From assembly GCF_019175385.1 (NCBI RefSeq), contig NC_083337.1:22057885-22121884 (forward strand): a stretch of 64,000 nucleotides of DNA, given 5' to 3'. Each line of letters begins with the position of its first letter. Position 1 is the stretch's first letter. The stretch comes from Lycium barbarum (Eukaryota; Streptophyta; Magnoliopsida; Solanales; Solanaceae). Shown here one piece after another: positions 24,503 to 36,769 of the stretch. The notes under the pieces were generated by a model, which was given only the letters and a program-made list of their open reading frames with translations, ran no database searches and was not told the origin of the DNA. The translations under genes and the position numbers were made by a program.

Positions 24503-25680
24503 ACCATACTTATTCATAACTTGCGCTGATAACATTATTCGGCGTTGTGTCCCAGAGAGTGAGGTATTAGAGATTATGAAGGCTTGCCACGACTCTCCAG
24601 TTGGGGGACATCATAGTGGTACGAGGACTGCTGCAAAGGTCCTCGAATGTGGTTATTATTGTCCTACTCTCTTTCATGATGCTAATCTGATGGTGCGTTC
24701 TTGTGATCAGTGCCAAAGGCATGGGAATATTGGTAGGAGGCAAGAGATGCCTATGAACTTTGTAATGGAAGTTGAAGTGTTTGATGTTTGGGGAATTGAT
24801 TCTATGGGTCCCTTTGTAAGCTCTTGTGGCATGAAATACATCTTGGTGGCTGTTGATTATGTCTCCAAATGGGTAGAAGCGATGGCTTTACCTAATAGTG
24901 AAGCCAAGAGTGTCATGGGATTCTTGAAAAAGAACATATTTACTCGTTTTGGTACCCCAAGGGCAATAATCACTAATGGTGGTTCTCACTTTTGCAATAA
25001 AGCCTTTGCAGGATTGATGGAGAAGTATGGAGTCAAACATAGGGTGGTAACCCCGTATCATCCTCAGACAAGCGGGCAAGTTGAAGTCTCTAATCGGGAG
25101 ATAAAGAATATTTTAGCAAAGATGGTGAATGCAGATAAAACTGATTGGGCCTGCAAGCTTGATGATGCTCTATGGGCTTACCGGACTGCCTTCAATACTC
25201 CGATTGGGACTTCACCCTTAAAGCTAGTTTTTGGGAAGGCATGTCACCTGCCAGTTGAACTTGAACATACGGCCATGTGGGCCTTGAAGAAATTGAACAT
25301 GAATTAGGAAGAAGCGACCAAACTCAGGTTGTTTCAGCTCAATGAGATGGATGAGTTTCGCTATTAGGCATGTGAAAGTGCAGCACTATACAAAGAGAGG
25401 ATGAAGCAATATCATGACAAGAAAATCCTGAAGCGGGAATTCTACAAGGGTGACCTCGTCTTGCTGGGCAAATTGAAATCACGGTGGTCAGGTCCCTTTG
25501 AAGTGGTAAGTGTCTCATCCCATTGAGCTATTGAATTAAAGTCTGAAGACGAAACTCGTACATTTAAGGTGAACGGGCAGAGGGTGAAGCACTACCATGG
25601 TATGATTGCAGGAGATAGAATTATGGACTGATATAGGTTGAAGCACCTTGGGACGAATGTTGACGCGGTATGTCCCAACC
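24503..25680 (+). pseudogene. Athila-type integrase remnant
   Basis: Would insert the cDNA into the genome. The zinc finger is visible (HHSGTRT...CDQCQR, HHCC type), followed by the core. The first catalytic Asp is present in GIDSMGPF. The second block reads ITNGGSHF, with Asn where the family has Asp. The Glu is present in [11 protein letters not shown]. The longest open part is 24576-25307. After a TAG at 25305 the C-terminal part continues with further stops. The frame differs from RNase H by the 2540 bases added by the solo LTR insertion. The Asp to Asn change alone should abolish catalysis. Confidence 0.88.
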
Positions 25681-26377
25681 AAGAGTAAACTGATAACATC
25701 GTTGTGCTGCGACGTTAAATCAAGCGCTTCTTGGGAGGCAACCCAAGTTTAAAATTATGTAATTTTATTTTTGTAGGTTTTTTTTTTTTTTTTTTAAAGT
25801 ACAGGTATCGATTGCGCAGGAACTAAAACTCAAAAAACCAGCAAAGTTACACCAGAGCACAAAGACGGGCCGTCGACATGTCGACGGACCAACAATGTAC
25901 AATGACGGTATGTAGAGCTGCACTTCTGAGGATTAGCAACTGCTCATCTGCAGGTAAGTAAATCGACGAGCATGTCGACGACATCGAAGTGCTCATCAAT
26001 AGGTCAACCATTTTCTTTAATTTTCTTGTCATCTTTACACTTTGACGAGTCGTCTACATGTCGACGACTCATCCAAAAACTTCGAAAAAAAATATAAAGG
26101 GCCAACAGTCATGTTTTTAAAACAAAATAACGGGCACAACATTCATATCAAATACGAACAGTTGTTATACCACAACCGATTCAAATCCATAACACCCTCC
26201 ATATTCCTTCCATAACTCCTATAAATTCCTTTATAAAATCAGCACCCATTACACTGAACAACCCTAAAACCACAATACCCACTGATTGTTCAAAGTTACT
26301 GCCCTAGTGCTTTGTCCTTCTCTGAGTTATTTTAAAATTTGTAGTCAATTTTACTTCAAAGTATCTTTCTATATTAG
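25681..26377 (+). promoter_or_regulatory. Post-pol region: palindrome cluster and TATA-like box
   Basis: After a short segment typical of Athila 3' to integrase (gggaggcaaccca near 25735) and an 18-base T-run (25778-25795), three palindromes appear: the perfect CCGTCGACATGTCGACGG (25870-25887), a GAGCATGTCGACGAC block near 25970 that matches the LTR cluster, and a near-perfect 24-mer around 26047-26070. AATATAAAGG (TATA-like) follows at 26091. The layout mirrors the LTR promoter. Promoter activity is inferred. Confidence 0.45.
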
Positions 26378-27203
26378 GTATGTGCTTGAATTTCGGCCTT
26401 TGCTTGGTTTTAATGTTGGTATTTTTTCGAAAATTGCTAAAAGAGATGCCTAGGGTTCCTAGAATAATAGAAGAATTGGATTTTGGGACCTAGGTTGTAT
26501 TTGATGGTATTGAAATAAGTGGGGTGTCCTTTTAACTAGGATACATGGGTGATATCTCTGATGTGAATACTAAGGGTAGAGATTATGACATAGGGTTTGT
26601 ATTTGTTGAATGAAATCTATGCTTGATTTGGCAAAATTGTGAAATTGTGGTTGGGGGAAGGAAATTTAGTATGATTGTTGTTAGATGGACTCGTAGGGAC
26701 GAGAATATCATTCCCCCATTGAGTCGGCGGGCATTTTTATCAACTTGTTGGTTCATTATACCCGGCAATGGTCCGAAAAAGAGAAATTCTATCGAAACAT
26801 GGTGCTTAAGGAGTGAAGTCTGAGTAACTCCAACGGATTGGAGGGTATTTTGATTAAAAATCGCGGTTTGAAATCGTTATACCCACCAAACGAAACCCGG
26901 ATAATGGCTTAAAGTCAAAAATCCCAAATGTGCAAAATAACTGTAAATTGGTTCTTTGATTGATTTAAATGGAAAACACCAAGTCGAAACAAGTGTTGAT
27001 GTCTGTCAGGTGTTGATTTCTAAGACGGTCCCGTCGAGCTGGTCGACGGTCAGTCGACAGGTTCGATGGTCCGTCAAAGTGCACCGACGGTCTGCAGACA
27101 GAGCACATCAAAGAACTGAAGCTGAACAATTTTTTTTTTGAAACTGACTGTGTTTGACTTCACCTGTACGGATTGACTAGATTGTGGTTTTTGATGATTA
27201 TAG
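26378..27203 (+). other. Predicted leader intron before the 3' ORF (hypothesis)
   Basis: Donor-like TTAG|GTATGT at 26378 and acceptor-like TGATTATAG|GT ending at 27203, three bases before the ATG of the 3' ORF. The interval has no coding similarity. It contains a further palindrome block (about 27027-27105) just upstream of the acceptor. No transcript evidence is available here. Confidence 0.35.
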
Positions 27204-27205
27204 GT

Positions 27206-29480
27206 ATGGCGCCACCCAAGTTGACAACCACCCGAGGTGGTGGCTCGAGCCAAACTCAAAGATCAACGGGTCGGAGGAGGCCCAGTGGCCAATCCACACT
27301 TAGAGACGAGAGGTCGGATGACGAGCATGAGGTTATGCCCATGAAGAAGAATAGGGCTGCTCCTCCCCCGTCGAATAGGCAGGTCACAGTACCAGCTCCT
27401 AAACCTCCTAGTTCCTCCCAGTCTGACGAGGAGGAATCATCTAAATCTGGGTCCGGTGATAGATCCGAGGAGGAGGGATCAGAGGCTGCATCTGGTGATA
27501 CCTCACCTGCCACCTGAGCACAGTCTACTGAGGATGCTGCTTAGTCCTTTCAGGCACATTCTAGATCCCAAACCTATTAGAGCTCACAGCCTGGTGATGA
27601 TGAGACTGATATTGATACTGATGCTGAGGCGGCTAGGGCTCGGGAACTAAGAAGCAAGAGGCTTGAGGATCGGTTCACTGTTGAGGGTGCCAGGCAGCTA
27701 TATGAGTATGGCATTGAATCGAAAGGAGACGACACTCATCATGAGAAACGAACCATAAATGAAGCGTGGTGGATCAGTTTTGAGGGGCTCGTGATCTTAC
27801 CCAAAGCCAGGGAGCTTATTCATCACTATCAGTTAGAGTTCATAAGGAGCCGCCTGGGGACTATTGCCCTATTTTGGTTCGTGAGATATATGCCGCATAT
27901 GGGGCATTGATATCGAAAGTTAGAAAGAGGCGCCAGAAGTTGAAGGAGATACCGCCACGGAGCGAGGTTGAGATCAGAGAGGTGAGTGTGGATATATCTG
28001 CCCAGGCCATCAACAGAGTATATTTTAGTAATAACTACATCACCCCGAGGCAGACAATTAAGCTTCAAGACAAGTTGCGAAGGTGCAAGGAATAGTCCGT
28101 CAGGGACTCGGTATCTATAGTGGTAGGTCACCCGACCAAGAGAGCCGAGTGTACTAATTTGAAGAATCGGATAAAGAAAAAGTGGTTGACTATAGAGGGA
28201 AATTTTTAGTGGAGCGTGGTGCAGTTGCGGCTTCTCCCCACTCAGGCTGATAATGCTCTTACGGTTTATAGGAAAGTTGTTGTAGCCGCATTTCTTGTAG
28301 CCACATAGATGTCCAGATACCTGATTAATTTTGGGCCATTTAATACGGAGATACAGTTGAGGGCTTCCCAGCCCAACACTTCCCTGATACTTCTGTGCCT
28401 GATTACAGAGCTTGTTCGGAGGTCACAGGTGCGTTTTGTCGGTTTATTCAGTATAAAAGACCAAGAATGAGGCTATTGATGAGAGCCAAAGGGAAGCGGA
28501 CGGGTTTCCAATGGAACTTCGAGGGGTAACCCTACTGCAGGAGCTTGTTTATCCCGGGGCCGCGAGTGACTCTACACTGGAGTTACTCGCAACTGCTGCC
28601 CATATTATTGAGACTGTCCAGGCAGTAGATTCTGAGACTCCAGCTGCAGATGTTGGTGACGATTCTGTTGAGACTCAGACTGCTATTCCTGAGCCACAGA
28701 CTTCGGCTCCACCTCTTCAGGGTACAGTCCCATAGCCAGCGGGTCCAGCTGCACCACCACAGGGTACTGCTAGAGTTGATCCATATGCCTTCTCAATGGA
28801 CAACTTTAGGAAATTTGCTAAACAGGTGGCTACAAGTGGACCAGCAGTCAAAGATCATAGTAAACCAACTAGATGATTATTTGAGGACGAGAGCGAAGGA
28901 GGCATTAGATCCTGTGAGGACTACACTGTCCGCTCGGCTGGATGGATTTGAGATGAGATTTACTGCATTCGAGATGGCTCACCCGACCTCTTCTGCAGAT
29001 GCTTTGAGGGCAGAGTTAGAACAGCTTAAGGCTGATGTGTTATTATTGAAGGCTCGTGATCCGAGCCTAGTAGTAGCACCACCGTTTGTTGCGGAGGAAA
29101 TTGAGGAGGAGCTTCCAGTAGTGCAGTTAGTTGTGCCTCCCGCAGCAGGTGGTCGGGGAAAGAGAAAGAGAGTGGCCCGTGATAAGAAGGAGGTGCGAGA
29201 GAGCACTCGCACTAGGGGGCCGAATATAGAGGAACAGCAGGTGGCAGAGGTTATTCAGAGATCGCTCATGGAGAATGTCCAGTTTGGGACTAGGGGAGCC
29301 AGCTCGAGCAGTGCTCCCAGTGGTAAGACATTGCCACAACCCCTTCCTACTCCAGTGCCAGTGCATACGGGCACCACTACTCATGTTGCTACTGATGCTG
29401 CTACAGAGACTACTGTTGGTATGGTTGCACCACCTGAGGCCTCACAGACCGATGAGTCGCGAGATGAGCAGCGCACCTAG
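27206..29480 (+). pseudogene. Athila-type 3' ORF (env position), copy 1
   Basis: Starts MAPPKLTTT at ATG 27206. Regions in order: a low-complexity Ser/Glu/Asp/Pro-rich N-terminal part to about codon 150; a middle domain (about 27850-28500) with VREIYAAYG, VDISAQAINRVYF and an LLPTQADN-type block, which resembles the 'putative plant transposon protein' family (PF20167-like); a Pro/Gln-rich linker; a coiled-coil-like segment (about 28890-29050); a basic GRGKRKRVARDKK cluster that looks like a nuclear localisation signal; and a Ser/Thr/Pro-rich tail. Stops at 27515, about 27541 and 27578, more in the middle, and several frame changes break it. I see no signal peptide or membrane span, so nothing supports an envelope protein. 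Function unknown. Confidence 0.7.
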
Positions 29481-31004
29481 TGCGCCACAGGTATTCCTAC
29501 TCCCTGGTATTACGTTTTTTGCATTGGGGACACTGCAGACTTTTTCAGTTGGGGGTGGGAGTATTTGATGTATTATATATGTGTTTAGGACCCCCTCGAC
29601 TTTTCTTTGCCATGGTTCTTTTCCTGAGGGGTTTATTTCTTGTTGAACCTGGAATTTTTAGGTCGTGTTTAGATAAAGTAGAGTATTGTTGACTTATGTG
29701 GTGGTGGTTTGATTAACTAGGGATGTCTTATTTTGATTATGAGAAGAAGTACTCCCCTCCCTCCGAAAATTTTGACAAAATGGACTTGGTTGTTTAATTG
29801 ACATGCATGCTTTTTTGTGTGACATTTAGATTATTGGGTTACCTTGTGTGCGGAATTATAGCGGGGAGACTAGTGTGTTGACAATTCTGATGCCATGTGT
29901 TGTGAGGTTTTGTGGATATATTCTCTAGTTGTGTATGTAATCTAGAACTTGACTAGTTAGTCGTGCCTGAATTCTGAAGATAAGTGAAACTGTGAAATGA
30001 TCTTAGGCTTTGTTTGTGTTAGGAAACCCTGTTTAGCCTAAATATAAGCCTACCCATAGATTAATATCCCTTGATAGCCATTTTGAGCCTGAAAACCTGT
30101 TTGTTTGACTAGCCGTAACAAGTCGATACCCGTTCTAAATATCACTCTTTTCTTGCACCCGGTCCTTCCTTGGCACTAAATTAATAAGATTGAGTCTAAA
30201 AGCCTAAGTTGGGGGTGATAGGTGGACTAAAGGGAATATGAGGCATAAGCCTAAAGTGGGGTTGAAGTAAAGTACCTAGTAAAAGACAGCGGTTCGGTAA
30301 GTGTAAAAAGAAAGAAAATGAAAAAAAAACACAGCAACCAAAGAGAAAAAAAAATTAAGGAATTAAAATCACAATAAAACCTCACCAAGGCAACAGAAAG
30401 AAAGAAGGGAAGAAAACAAAAGGCGAAAAGGGTAAAAGACAAGAATAAGATGCAGTGTTCATGGAGGGTGAGTCACTGTTATCCAAATATCTATCCTACC
30501 CGACCCTAAGCCGACATTACAACTATGAAAAAGTGTCCTAGTGTGATCACAGCCGAACTGTCCAAAGTCGAGGGCGCTGAAAATAAGGGCAAACTTATGA
30601 TATTTGCATGTATAGCTAGAGAATTTCTTTTTGAATGTGAGTGTTTCTCTTCTACTTTGACTTCTGTTCCATTCTGTGCGTGTATATATGTTGGGACATT
30701 CTTTGGTCCTTGAGAGGGCATTAGAATTTGTTAAGCGACTGGATTCCAAGAGTCTTGATTCGTGTGCGCTATAGTTTCTGTGATAACAAGATGTCATAAA
30801 TTGAAGCCTAATGGTTAGTTGCAATGAGTCCTTGATTGGTTTTGTCTTTATTGAGGGGAGAGTCATTGTGATACACATGATATGCCGGAAGTTAATTGCC
30901 ACAACCACTGTAAACAGCTTGACTTTATGAAATCGAGACATTTGTAGATTGATTCTGTTAGTTAACTTGCTTGAGGACAAGCAAAGATTTTAAGTTGGGG
31001 GTGT
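29481..31004 (+). other. Non-coding tail of the Athila-type element with purine tract
   Basis: AT-rich region between the 3' ORF and the 3' LTR. Two similar purine/G tracts occur: aagttgggggtgat near 30206 and taagttgggggtgt at 30990-31004. The second abuts the LTR and is the likely polypurine tract. A minus-strand open frame of 173 codons (30980-30459) lies here and is also open in the second copy; I do not call it a gene. Confidence 0.65.
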
Positions 31005-32339
31005 TGATGTGCCGGGAATTTTGGCACATCTAATGCTCTTTAACTCTAAGTTTCACTTGTTTTCAAGCAAGTTTGTGTTAGTTTGATGTGTTTTGTGTGC
31101 TATGCAGGTATTTTGAAGTTAGAATGCTCGGAAAGCAAAAAAACGAGGAAAATAGGCAATCTGTTCTGATAAGCATAAAGACGGACCGTCAACATGCTCA
31201 ACGGTCCGTCGAGTTGCCTCGTCGATAGGTTCCTGCGATGTGACAATTCATCAGATCGTCGACTTGCACCATCGACACGATCAACGTTCCGTCGAAGTGC
31301 TTCGACGATGGAGTTCCTGCAGAGTGACAAAATTACACTCAGATCGTCGATATGGTCGTCGAGCATGTCGACGACCGCCGAAGTGCAAAGACGACCCGTC
31401 GAAGTGCAGGCCGAGTTGGAACAGGACTGGGATTGATTATTCTGAGTTTGACTTGTATAAATACATGTTTAGGTTTTATTTTTCAGACGTCTAGAGTTTT
31501 AGAATTGTAGTAATTATTTTTGAGTTGTTATTGCTTTTGAAGATTTCCAGACAATTACATTCCTTACTTTCAAGTTTTATTCGTAAGTTCAATACAATAC
31601 TTCAATTATGCAATCTTTAATCTTTTATTATTTTCTTGTTGCCATGAGTAGCTAAACACCTTTACTAAGGTTGTGAACCCAAGGATGGGTATGTTGTGAT
31701 GGAGAATCGTGAAAGATATACGTATAATGGATTTTTAGGGTTTATTTGTTCTTTGTTTTCATCATATAGTTAGTGGTTACAAACATTAGCTAACGCCATA
31801 ACCCTTAGTTTATTTGGGAAAATACCTAGTGTTAGGTAAGAACAAATAATAAGAACTCAGGGCTTTAAACCTTGTTTAATAAATTCACTTACGAATAAGA
31901 GGAATTTACTTGGCATAATTAATCGTTCTTCATGCATACTTTCTTATCTTTGGAATAAGCATAGAGAGATATATCTTTTCTTATTGGGAAATAGTTCAGA
32001 TTCACATAGAGGTTAAGTGCATTCATACAAACAGTCCATTAGAAGTACATCAAGATCGATGCCCATGATCATACACTTTATCTGACGGGGACACAACCTT
32101 GGTTCCTTTTACCCATATATTTTCAACTTTAAATTTCCAGTCACTTTAAATTAGTCCACAAACCAAATCAACTATACAACCCTTTTCTGGAATACACCAG
32201 GACCGCATGATTAGTAGAATACTTGTTTAGTAAACCTTTCACACCATATTCTCTGTGGGATTCGATCCCAACCTCGTTAGGTTACTATATTTGACAACGT
32301 CCGCATTATACCATTAATAGGTGTAATTTGAGCGTATCA
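31005..32339 (+). repeat. 3' LTR of the Athila-type element
   Basis: TGATGTGCCGGG...GAGCGTATCA, 1335 bp, with TATAAATA at 31456-31463 and the palindrome cluster at about 31184-31410. It looks closer to the LTR at 62913 than to its own 5' partner at 16342. For example, it shares an extra GTCGAAGTGCA repeat with that copy. Confidence 0.92.
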
Positions 32340-32344
32340 GTGTG

Positions 32345-32980
32345 CCACATTTTTTACACATAAAAAGTTACCCCCTTCTCCCCATAAATATTGTAAGGAA
32401 CCGCGCCGACCTGACGTCCCTTTGGAGGGATACACGGTAAACCTTAGCCGGGCCTAGTCTGGGGATGTCTTTAGTTAGGTTTAGCTTAAAGGATATTTAG
32501 GAAAGATATATATCCTTCTTTTGAAAAATGAACTACGATAGGGCCTGATTTCCCCTGGTGGGATACGTAGGCAGTCTACATAAGACTCGGCCCCTACATA
32601 ATATAAATTATAATCTCCCACCTATCCCTCTCCCCCCCCCCCAATTTGTTTAACAAGGAAGGGTTTGCTAGAGTAAGTCAGCCATAAAGCCCATTGGACC
32701 AAGATCCACCCAAACATCAAAAGCCCATAAACATCTGAACCTTTAGTACAAAGGATCAAAAGTGTTCAAGCTTACTATATGACTTTATGTCCTCTGTGCG
32801 CTTTAAATATCAATATGTGATATCTCGCTTTTATATTTTATATCAAGTACCTAACTTTGTCTACCGTTGAGTTATTTTTGTCTTATAGAATGAGGTCGAT
32901 TAGCGTAGTATCGAAAGCTGGCATACTTCACAAGATCCTAAGCCGCATTAGCATCCCTCACAGACAAAGGCAAAAAGAAG
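32345..32980 (+). other. Ogre sequence between the 5' ORFs and gag
   Basis: Resumes the Ogre element after the insertion. Contains gggatacgtaggcagtctac near 32560, a motif I associate with non-coding parts of Ogre/Tat elements, and a C-tract near 32631. No ORF of interest. Confidence 0.6.
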
Positions 32981-34900
32981 ATGACTGGTACCCCCAATAA
33001 CGGAACTAAGCTTGCTCTCCGTGACGGAGATACCCAAGACCCACAAGAGGTATCATCTCAAGAAAATGTGATTGCAACATTACTGACTGCCGTTACGGTA
33101 CTCCAAGAAAAGGTAGCCAGGAATGAGGCCGCAAATACGGGTAAGGATGCCTCGACAGAGGAAAGACGGAATCCTCTTCGATTCCCTTCCCTGAGCTCAC
33201 CAATGCCCGATCACTTCCCTATATACCCACCGAGAACCATCCCACCTCCGTTAAGCTCCACTAACCCAAACCATGTTGGTCCTTCTTACCGCACCCCCCC
33301 ACCAATAAAATACACTGAAATCCCAGGGACCACTCACTCGGTCCCTTCTTACCAGGTTCCTCATCCTAGTCTTAGTAACTCGACAAGCCAACTACGTGGT
33401 CCTGCTCCACCAACTGGGCAAACCACCACGGTCCCGCTCAACCATACCACCCATCAGGTCTCATTTTTACTCCCAACATCCCCAGTGAATGCTCCCAGGG
33501 CGTAAAGAGCTAGATCGTTATAAGGAAATGGAAGGCGTCTAGAGAGTCGAACAGGATAAGCGGGAAAGAGATATGGAGAAAAAGATGGAGGAATTACTGG
33601 AGAAATCCAACAGGTCTGCAAGAAATACTACAGGCCTAGATATGATGACCTCTGCATGCATCCGGACTTGGACCTACCAGAAGGGTTCAAAATCCCAAAA
33701 ATTAAGATGTTCAATGAGGCAGGGAATCCCAAAGCACACCTCTGATCTTACTGCGACCAAATGGTCGGAGTAAAGAAAAATGAACCTCTAATCATGCGAC
33801 TATTCAGTCGTAGCCTGACCGGAGAGGCAGCTGAATGGTTCGCAACTCAAGATATGCGTCAATGGCACACCTGGGAAACATGGCAGAATCTTTCATGGAA
33901 AGATTCTGCTTTAATGTTATCTTGAAAAGGTCAAGCATAAATCCACAAAAACTACAGGGAGTTGCCAGCAGGTGGAGGATTGAGGCAGCCCGTGTGCAGC
34001 CACTAATGTGTGAAGGAGAACTAGACTCAATGTTCATCAGATCCCAGGAGCCTGATTTCTATGACAGAATGTTGTCCATGGCTGGAAGACCGTTTGCTGA
34101 ATTGGTCAAAATGAGAGAGGCTATAGAAGATTGTCTCAAACCGGGAAAATGGTTAGTGTCTTTAATAAGGCATCTGGACAAGCTACTGCAGGAATCTTCT
34201 ACAAGAAGAAAGAGGAAAGGACAAGCATATCCCACATTCTGAACCCTAGCGAAAAAGAACCACAATCCACCCACACAACTACACCTCTCATAAATTATCC
34301 AACGCAGTGTATTACGCGCTACCAAGCTTCACCACCACTGTACCAGCTTACACGGCTCAGCCTAGTGTTCGTGTGCCCACTTCCACTTGCCAAGCACCAC
34401 CTCACCAAAATTACCACCCAAATAACTCACCACAAGTATATCAACCACCCTAGAATTACCAAAATCAACTGCCACTTCCAATATACACTACTCGATGCCC
34501 TGCTTTCAACAAGAGGCTGGTGAGGGAATTCACGATGCTCCTCGAACCTAGGGCTCGACTCTTCGAAAGGATATTGGTTGCAGGCTTGATGCAGAAGGTC
34601 CCCCCATAGCCAGTACAGCTGGGGAATAGATTCTACAGGACTGATCAGACATGTGCCTATCATTCAGCAGGAAATGGGCACAACACAGAGGACTGTATAA
34701 ATCTCAAACACAAAATCCAAGATCTGATTGACAAAAGGGAGATCATTTTGGAAACCGTAGCTCCCAGTGTGAACACAAATATGTTACCTAATCATAGAAA
34801 CAACAGATTCCACATGATTGAGAGGAATGAGGACTGGGAAGCTTGCAGAGCATTAATCCCCAGAGCAGTCGAATCACTAAAACACACAGTAGCCTCCCTC
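32981..34900 (+). pseudogene. Ogre-type gag remnant
   Basis: Capsid precursor. From ATG 32981 an open part of 174 codons is Pro/Thr/Ser-rich with a short helical N-terminus. The capsid core follows at about 33660-33900 with LPEGFKIPK, a GNPKAHL-like block, YCDQMVG and LMRLFSRSLTGEAAEWF. A TGA sits after KAHL, where the family usually has Arg. After this the frame shifts several times. A zinc-knuckle-like segment (CAYHSAGNGHNTEDC, near 34650) and KHKIQDLID mark the C-terminal part. Many stops make it non-functional. Confidence 0.78.
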
Positions 34901-35232
34901 ACACTCTAGGAGCGTCAAATTTTAAGATTCTTGTCCCAGCGCCAGGAGCCACGAAAGCAACATCAAGGTTTAGAACCTTGATTCCAGCACTCGTGGTAGC
35001 ACAGGAAACACAATAAGTTACTGTCATTGTTGTACAAACAGCCATTGCTCAAGGCATGACTCGTTCCGGGAGGTGTTACACTCCTGAGGAGTTAACTCAG
35101 AATGCTACAAGGAAGGAAAGTACCCAAAAGAGGGCAATAACTGAAGGAGAAGCAGAGGAGTTCTAGCTGCGCATGTAGCCAAAAGACTAATCCATTGTTG
35201 AGCATTTGAAGAAAACACCGGAATAAATATCG

Positions 35233-36168
35233 GTGTTGTCCTTACTAGCCAGCTCCCCATCACACAGGTCGGTTCTCATGGGAGTGTTGGATGATGCACA
35301 CGTACCAGCTGGTACAAGCAGCGAAGAGTTGACTAGACTGGTAGCTCATATTATAGGAGAACACAAAATCTGCTTCTCAAAAGAAGATTTACCAGCAGAA
35401 GGAACAGCTCACAACAAAGCCCTTAACATCACTATGGAGTGCCATTGTAAAGCAATAGGGAGGATGCTGGTGGACAATGGATCAGGCCTCAATATTTGCA
35501 TTGTCACCACATTGACCCAGCTTGGCTGCGATGTAGGCAAGATTCGCTAAAGTGAAACAAACGTCAGGGGATTTGATGGGTCTCTAAGTGATTCCCTGGG
35601 AGAGATAGACTTGCAGATCCAGGTCGGACCTGTCACTTTCATAGCAAAATTCCAGGTTATGGCTATCACCGCCAACTACAATATGCTCTTCGGAAGTCCC
35701 TGGATACACTCTGCCAGCGCAATCCTATCAACTCTGCACCAAGCCATAAAATTCGAATGGCAAGGACTGGAAATTGTGTTGGCAGCTAAGAAAGATATTC
35801 AGAAGTATCCTCACAACATCATTCCTGTGATCAAAGAGAGCCCTTACTTACCAAAATTTCATGTAATGAAATATGTTGGGGCCACTCACGCTGAGGAAGA
35901 GATTGATAAACATATGCCAGCAGTCTACAGAATAATTGCCTCCACCATGTTGAGTAGTGTTTTTGAAACAGGAAAGGGTTTAGGAAGGGACCTCGCAGGG
36001 ATAATAGAGCCTGTCCCAATCCCAAAGGAAAATTACCACTTCGGTCTAGGGTATACTCCTAGCGAAGACAAGCACACAAGGGCAATAAAAAGAGAGCCCA
36101 GAAATGGAACTTACTTCATCCAATTGCAGGTCTATAACAATCATTCCCCAGAAAGATGCCGATGCTGA
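35233..36168 (+). pseudogene. Ogre-type aspartic protease region
   Basis: One frame with a single TAA at 35548. It contains the protease core VDNGSGLNIC (near 35473; catalytic Asp in D-x-G-S form) and, after the stop, a hydrophobic MLFGSPWIHSA block and an LHQAIKFEWQG strand. Both flank the active site in the Tat/Ogre family. The downstream 100 codons to 36168 are the protease-RT linker. Few disruptions compared with gag. Confidence 0.8.
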
Positions 36169-36769
36169 ATGAAGAAGAAACTAATGGGGGTCTCGAGTCA
36201 CTATTCCAAGAAGAGGGATGCTACACGGTCATTGAAGAAAGTCAGAAGACACTCAACACACACAGTCTGAGTCCAGGAGAGCGCCTGAACAATTGGACAT
36301 CCACCCCTATCTTGGCTCCTCGATAGAGAAATGGATTTTCCTTAAAACCTTTTGCTAAAAGGGCGACATCAGTTGAGGCCCGAATGATCGCCTTTTTTAA
36401 ATTACTTCGTAATGTTTAAAAACGAAAATGGTTCGACGTTGTTCTAAACCAGGACAACAGTTGTAGTCAACTGTTCTTGAATTACTAAAAAGCCTCGGTA
36501 TACAAAAAACTGCTATCTTTATTAGATAATAATAATGAAGGTTTTTTCTACTTAATTACGCGTAACGAATAATAATAAACCTAACTTTACTTTGCCTCTC
36601 CTTTTCAATAGTAACCATAATAAAACAATCGAAAATGTCATGACGTGTCGTGAAACGAACGAGGAAATCAGACAACAAGAATACAAGGAGTACGATGAAT
36701 CGACAATGATACCAGAGGGACTGGTAGAAGAATTGGAAGAACTAGAAGAAAAGAAGAAGCTGAATATAG
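36169..36769 (+). other. Ogre protease-RT spacer
   Basis: AT-rich. In Ogre elements this position can hold an intron between protease and RT. I see a possible coding stretch (36592-36774, acidic, ending in a run of Glu/Lys) but no conserved domain. Confidence 0.45.

Larger units (their letters stand above)
16342..32339 (+). mobile_element. Athila-type Ty3/gypsy element with 3' ORF
   Basis: Two LTRs (16342-17667 and 31005-32339), a tRNA-Asp primer site, gag, protease, RT, RNase H and integrase in Ty3/gypsy order, then a long region with a separate 3' ORF and a purine tract before the 3' LTR. The Asn/Gly-rich gag tail, the CDNGASINLMP protease motif and an extra ORF after pol fit the Athila lineage. 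A reverse solo LTR (21968-24502) splits RNase H from integrase. The two LTRs differ at many positions, so the insertion is not recent. Its 3' half and right flank recur at 58910-64000. Confidence 0.88.

Noticed and set aside
25778..25795. T-run as an RNA polymerase III terminator or poly(A) tail of a retroposon
   Set aside because: No pol III promoter boxes or target duplications around it. It is inside the post-pol region of the Athila-type element.
27256..27513. Minus-strand Ser/Asp/Gly-rich frame opposite the 3' ORF
   Set aside because: Shadow of the low-complexity N-terminal part of the 3' ORF. The same shadow appears in the second copy.
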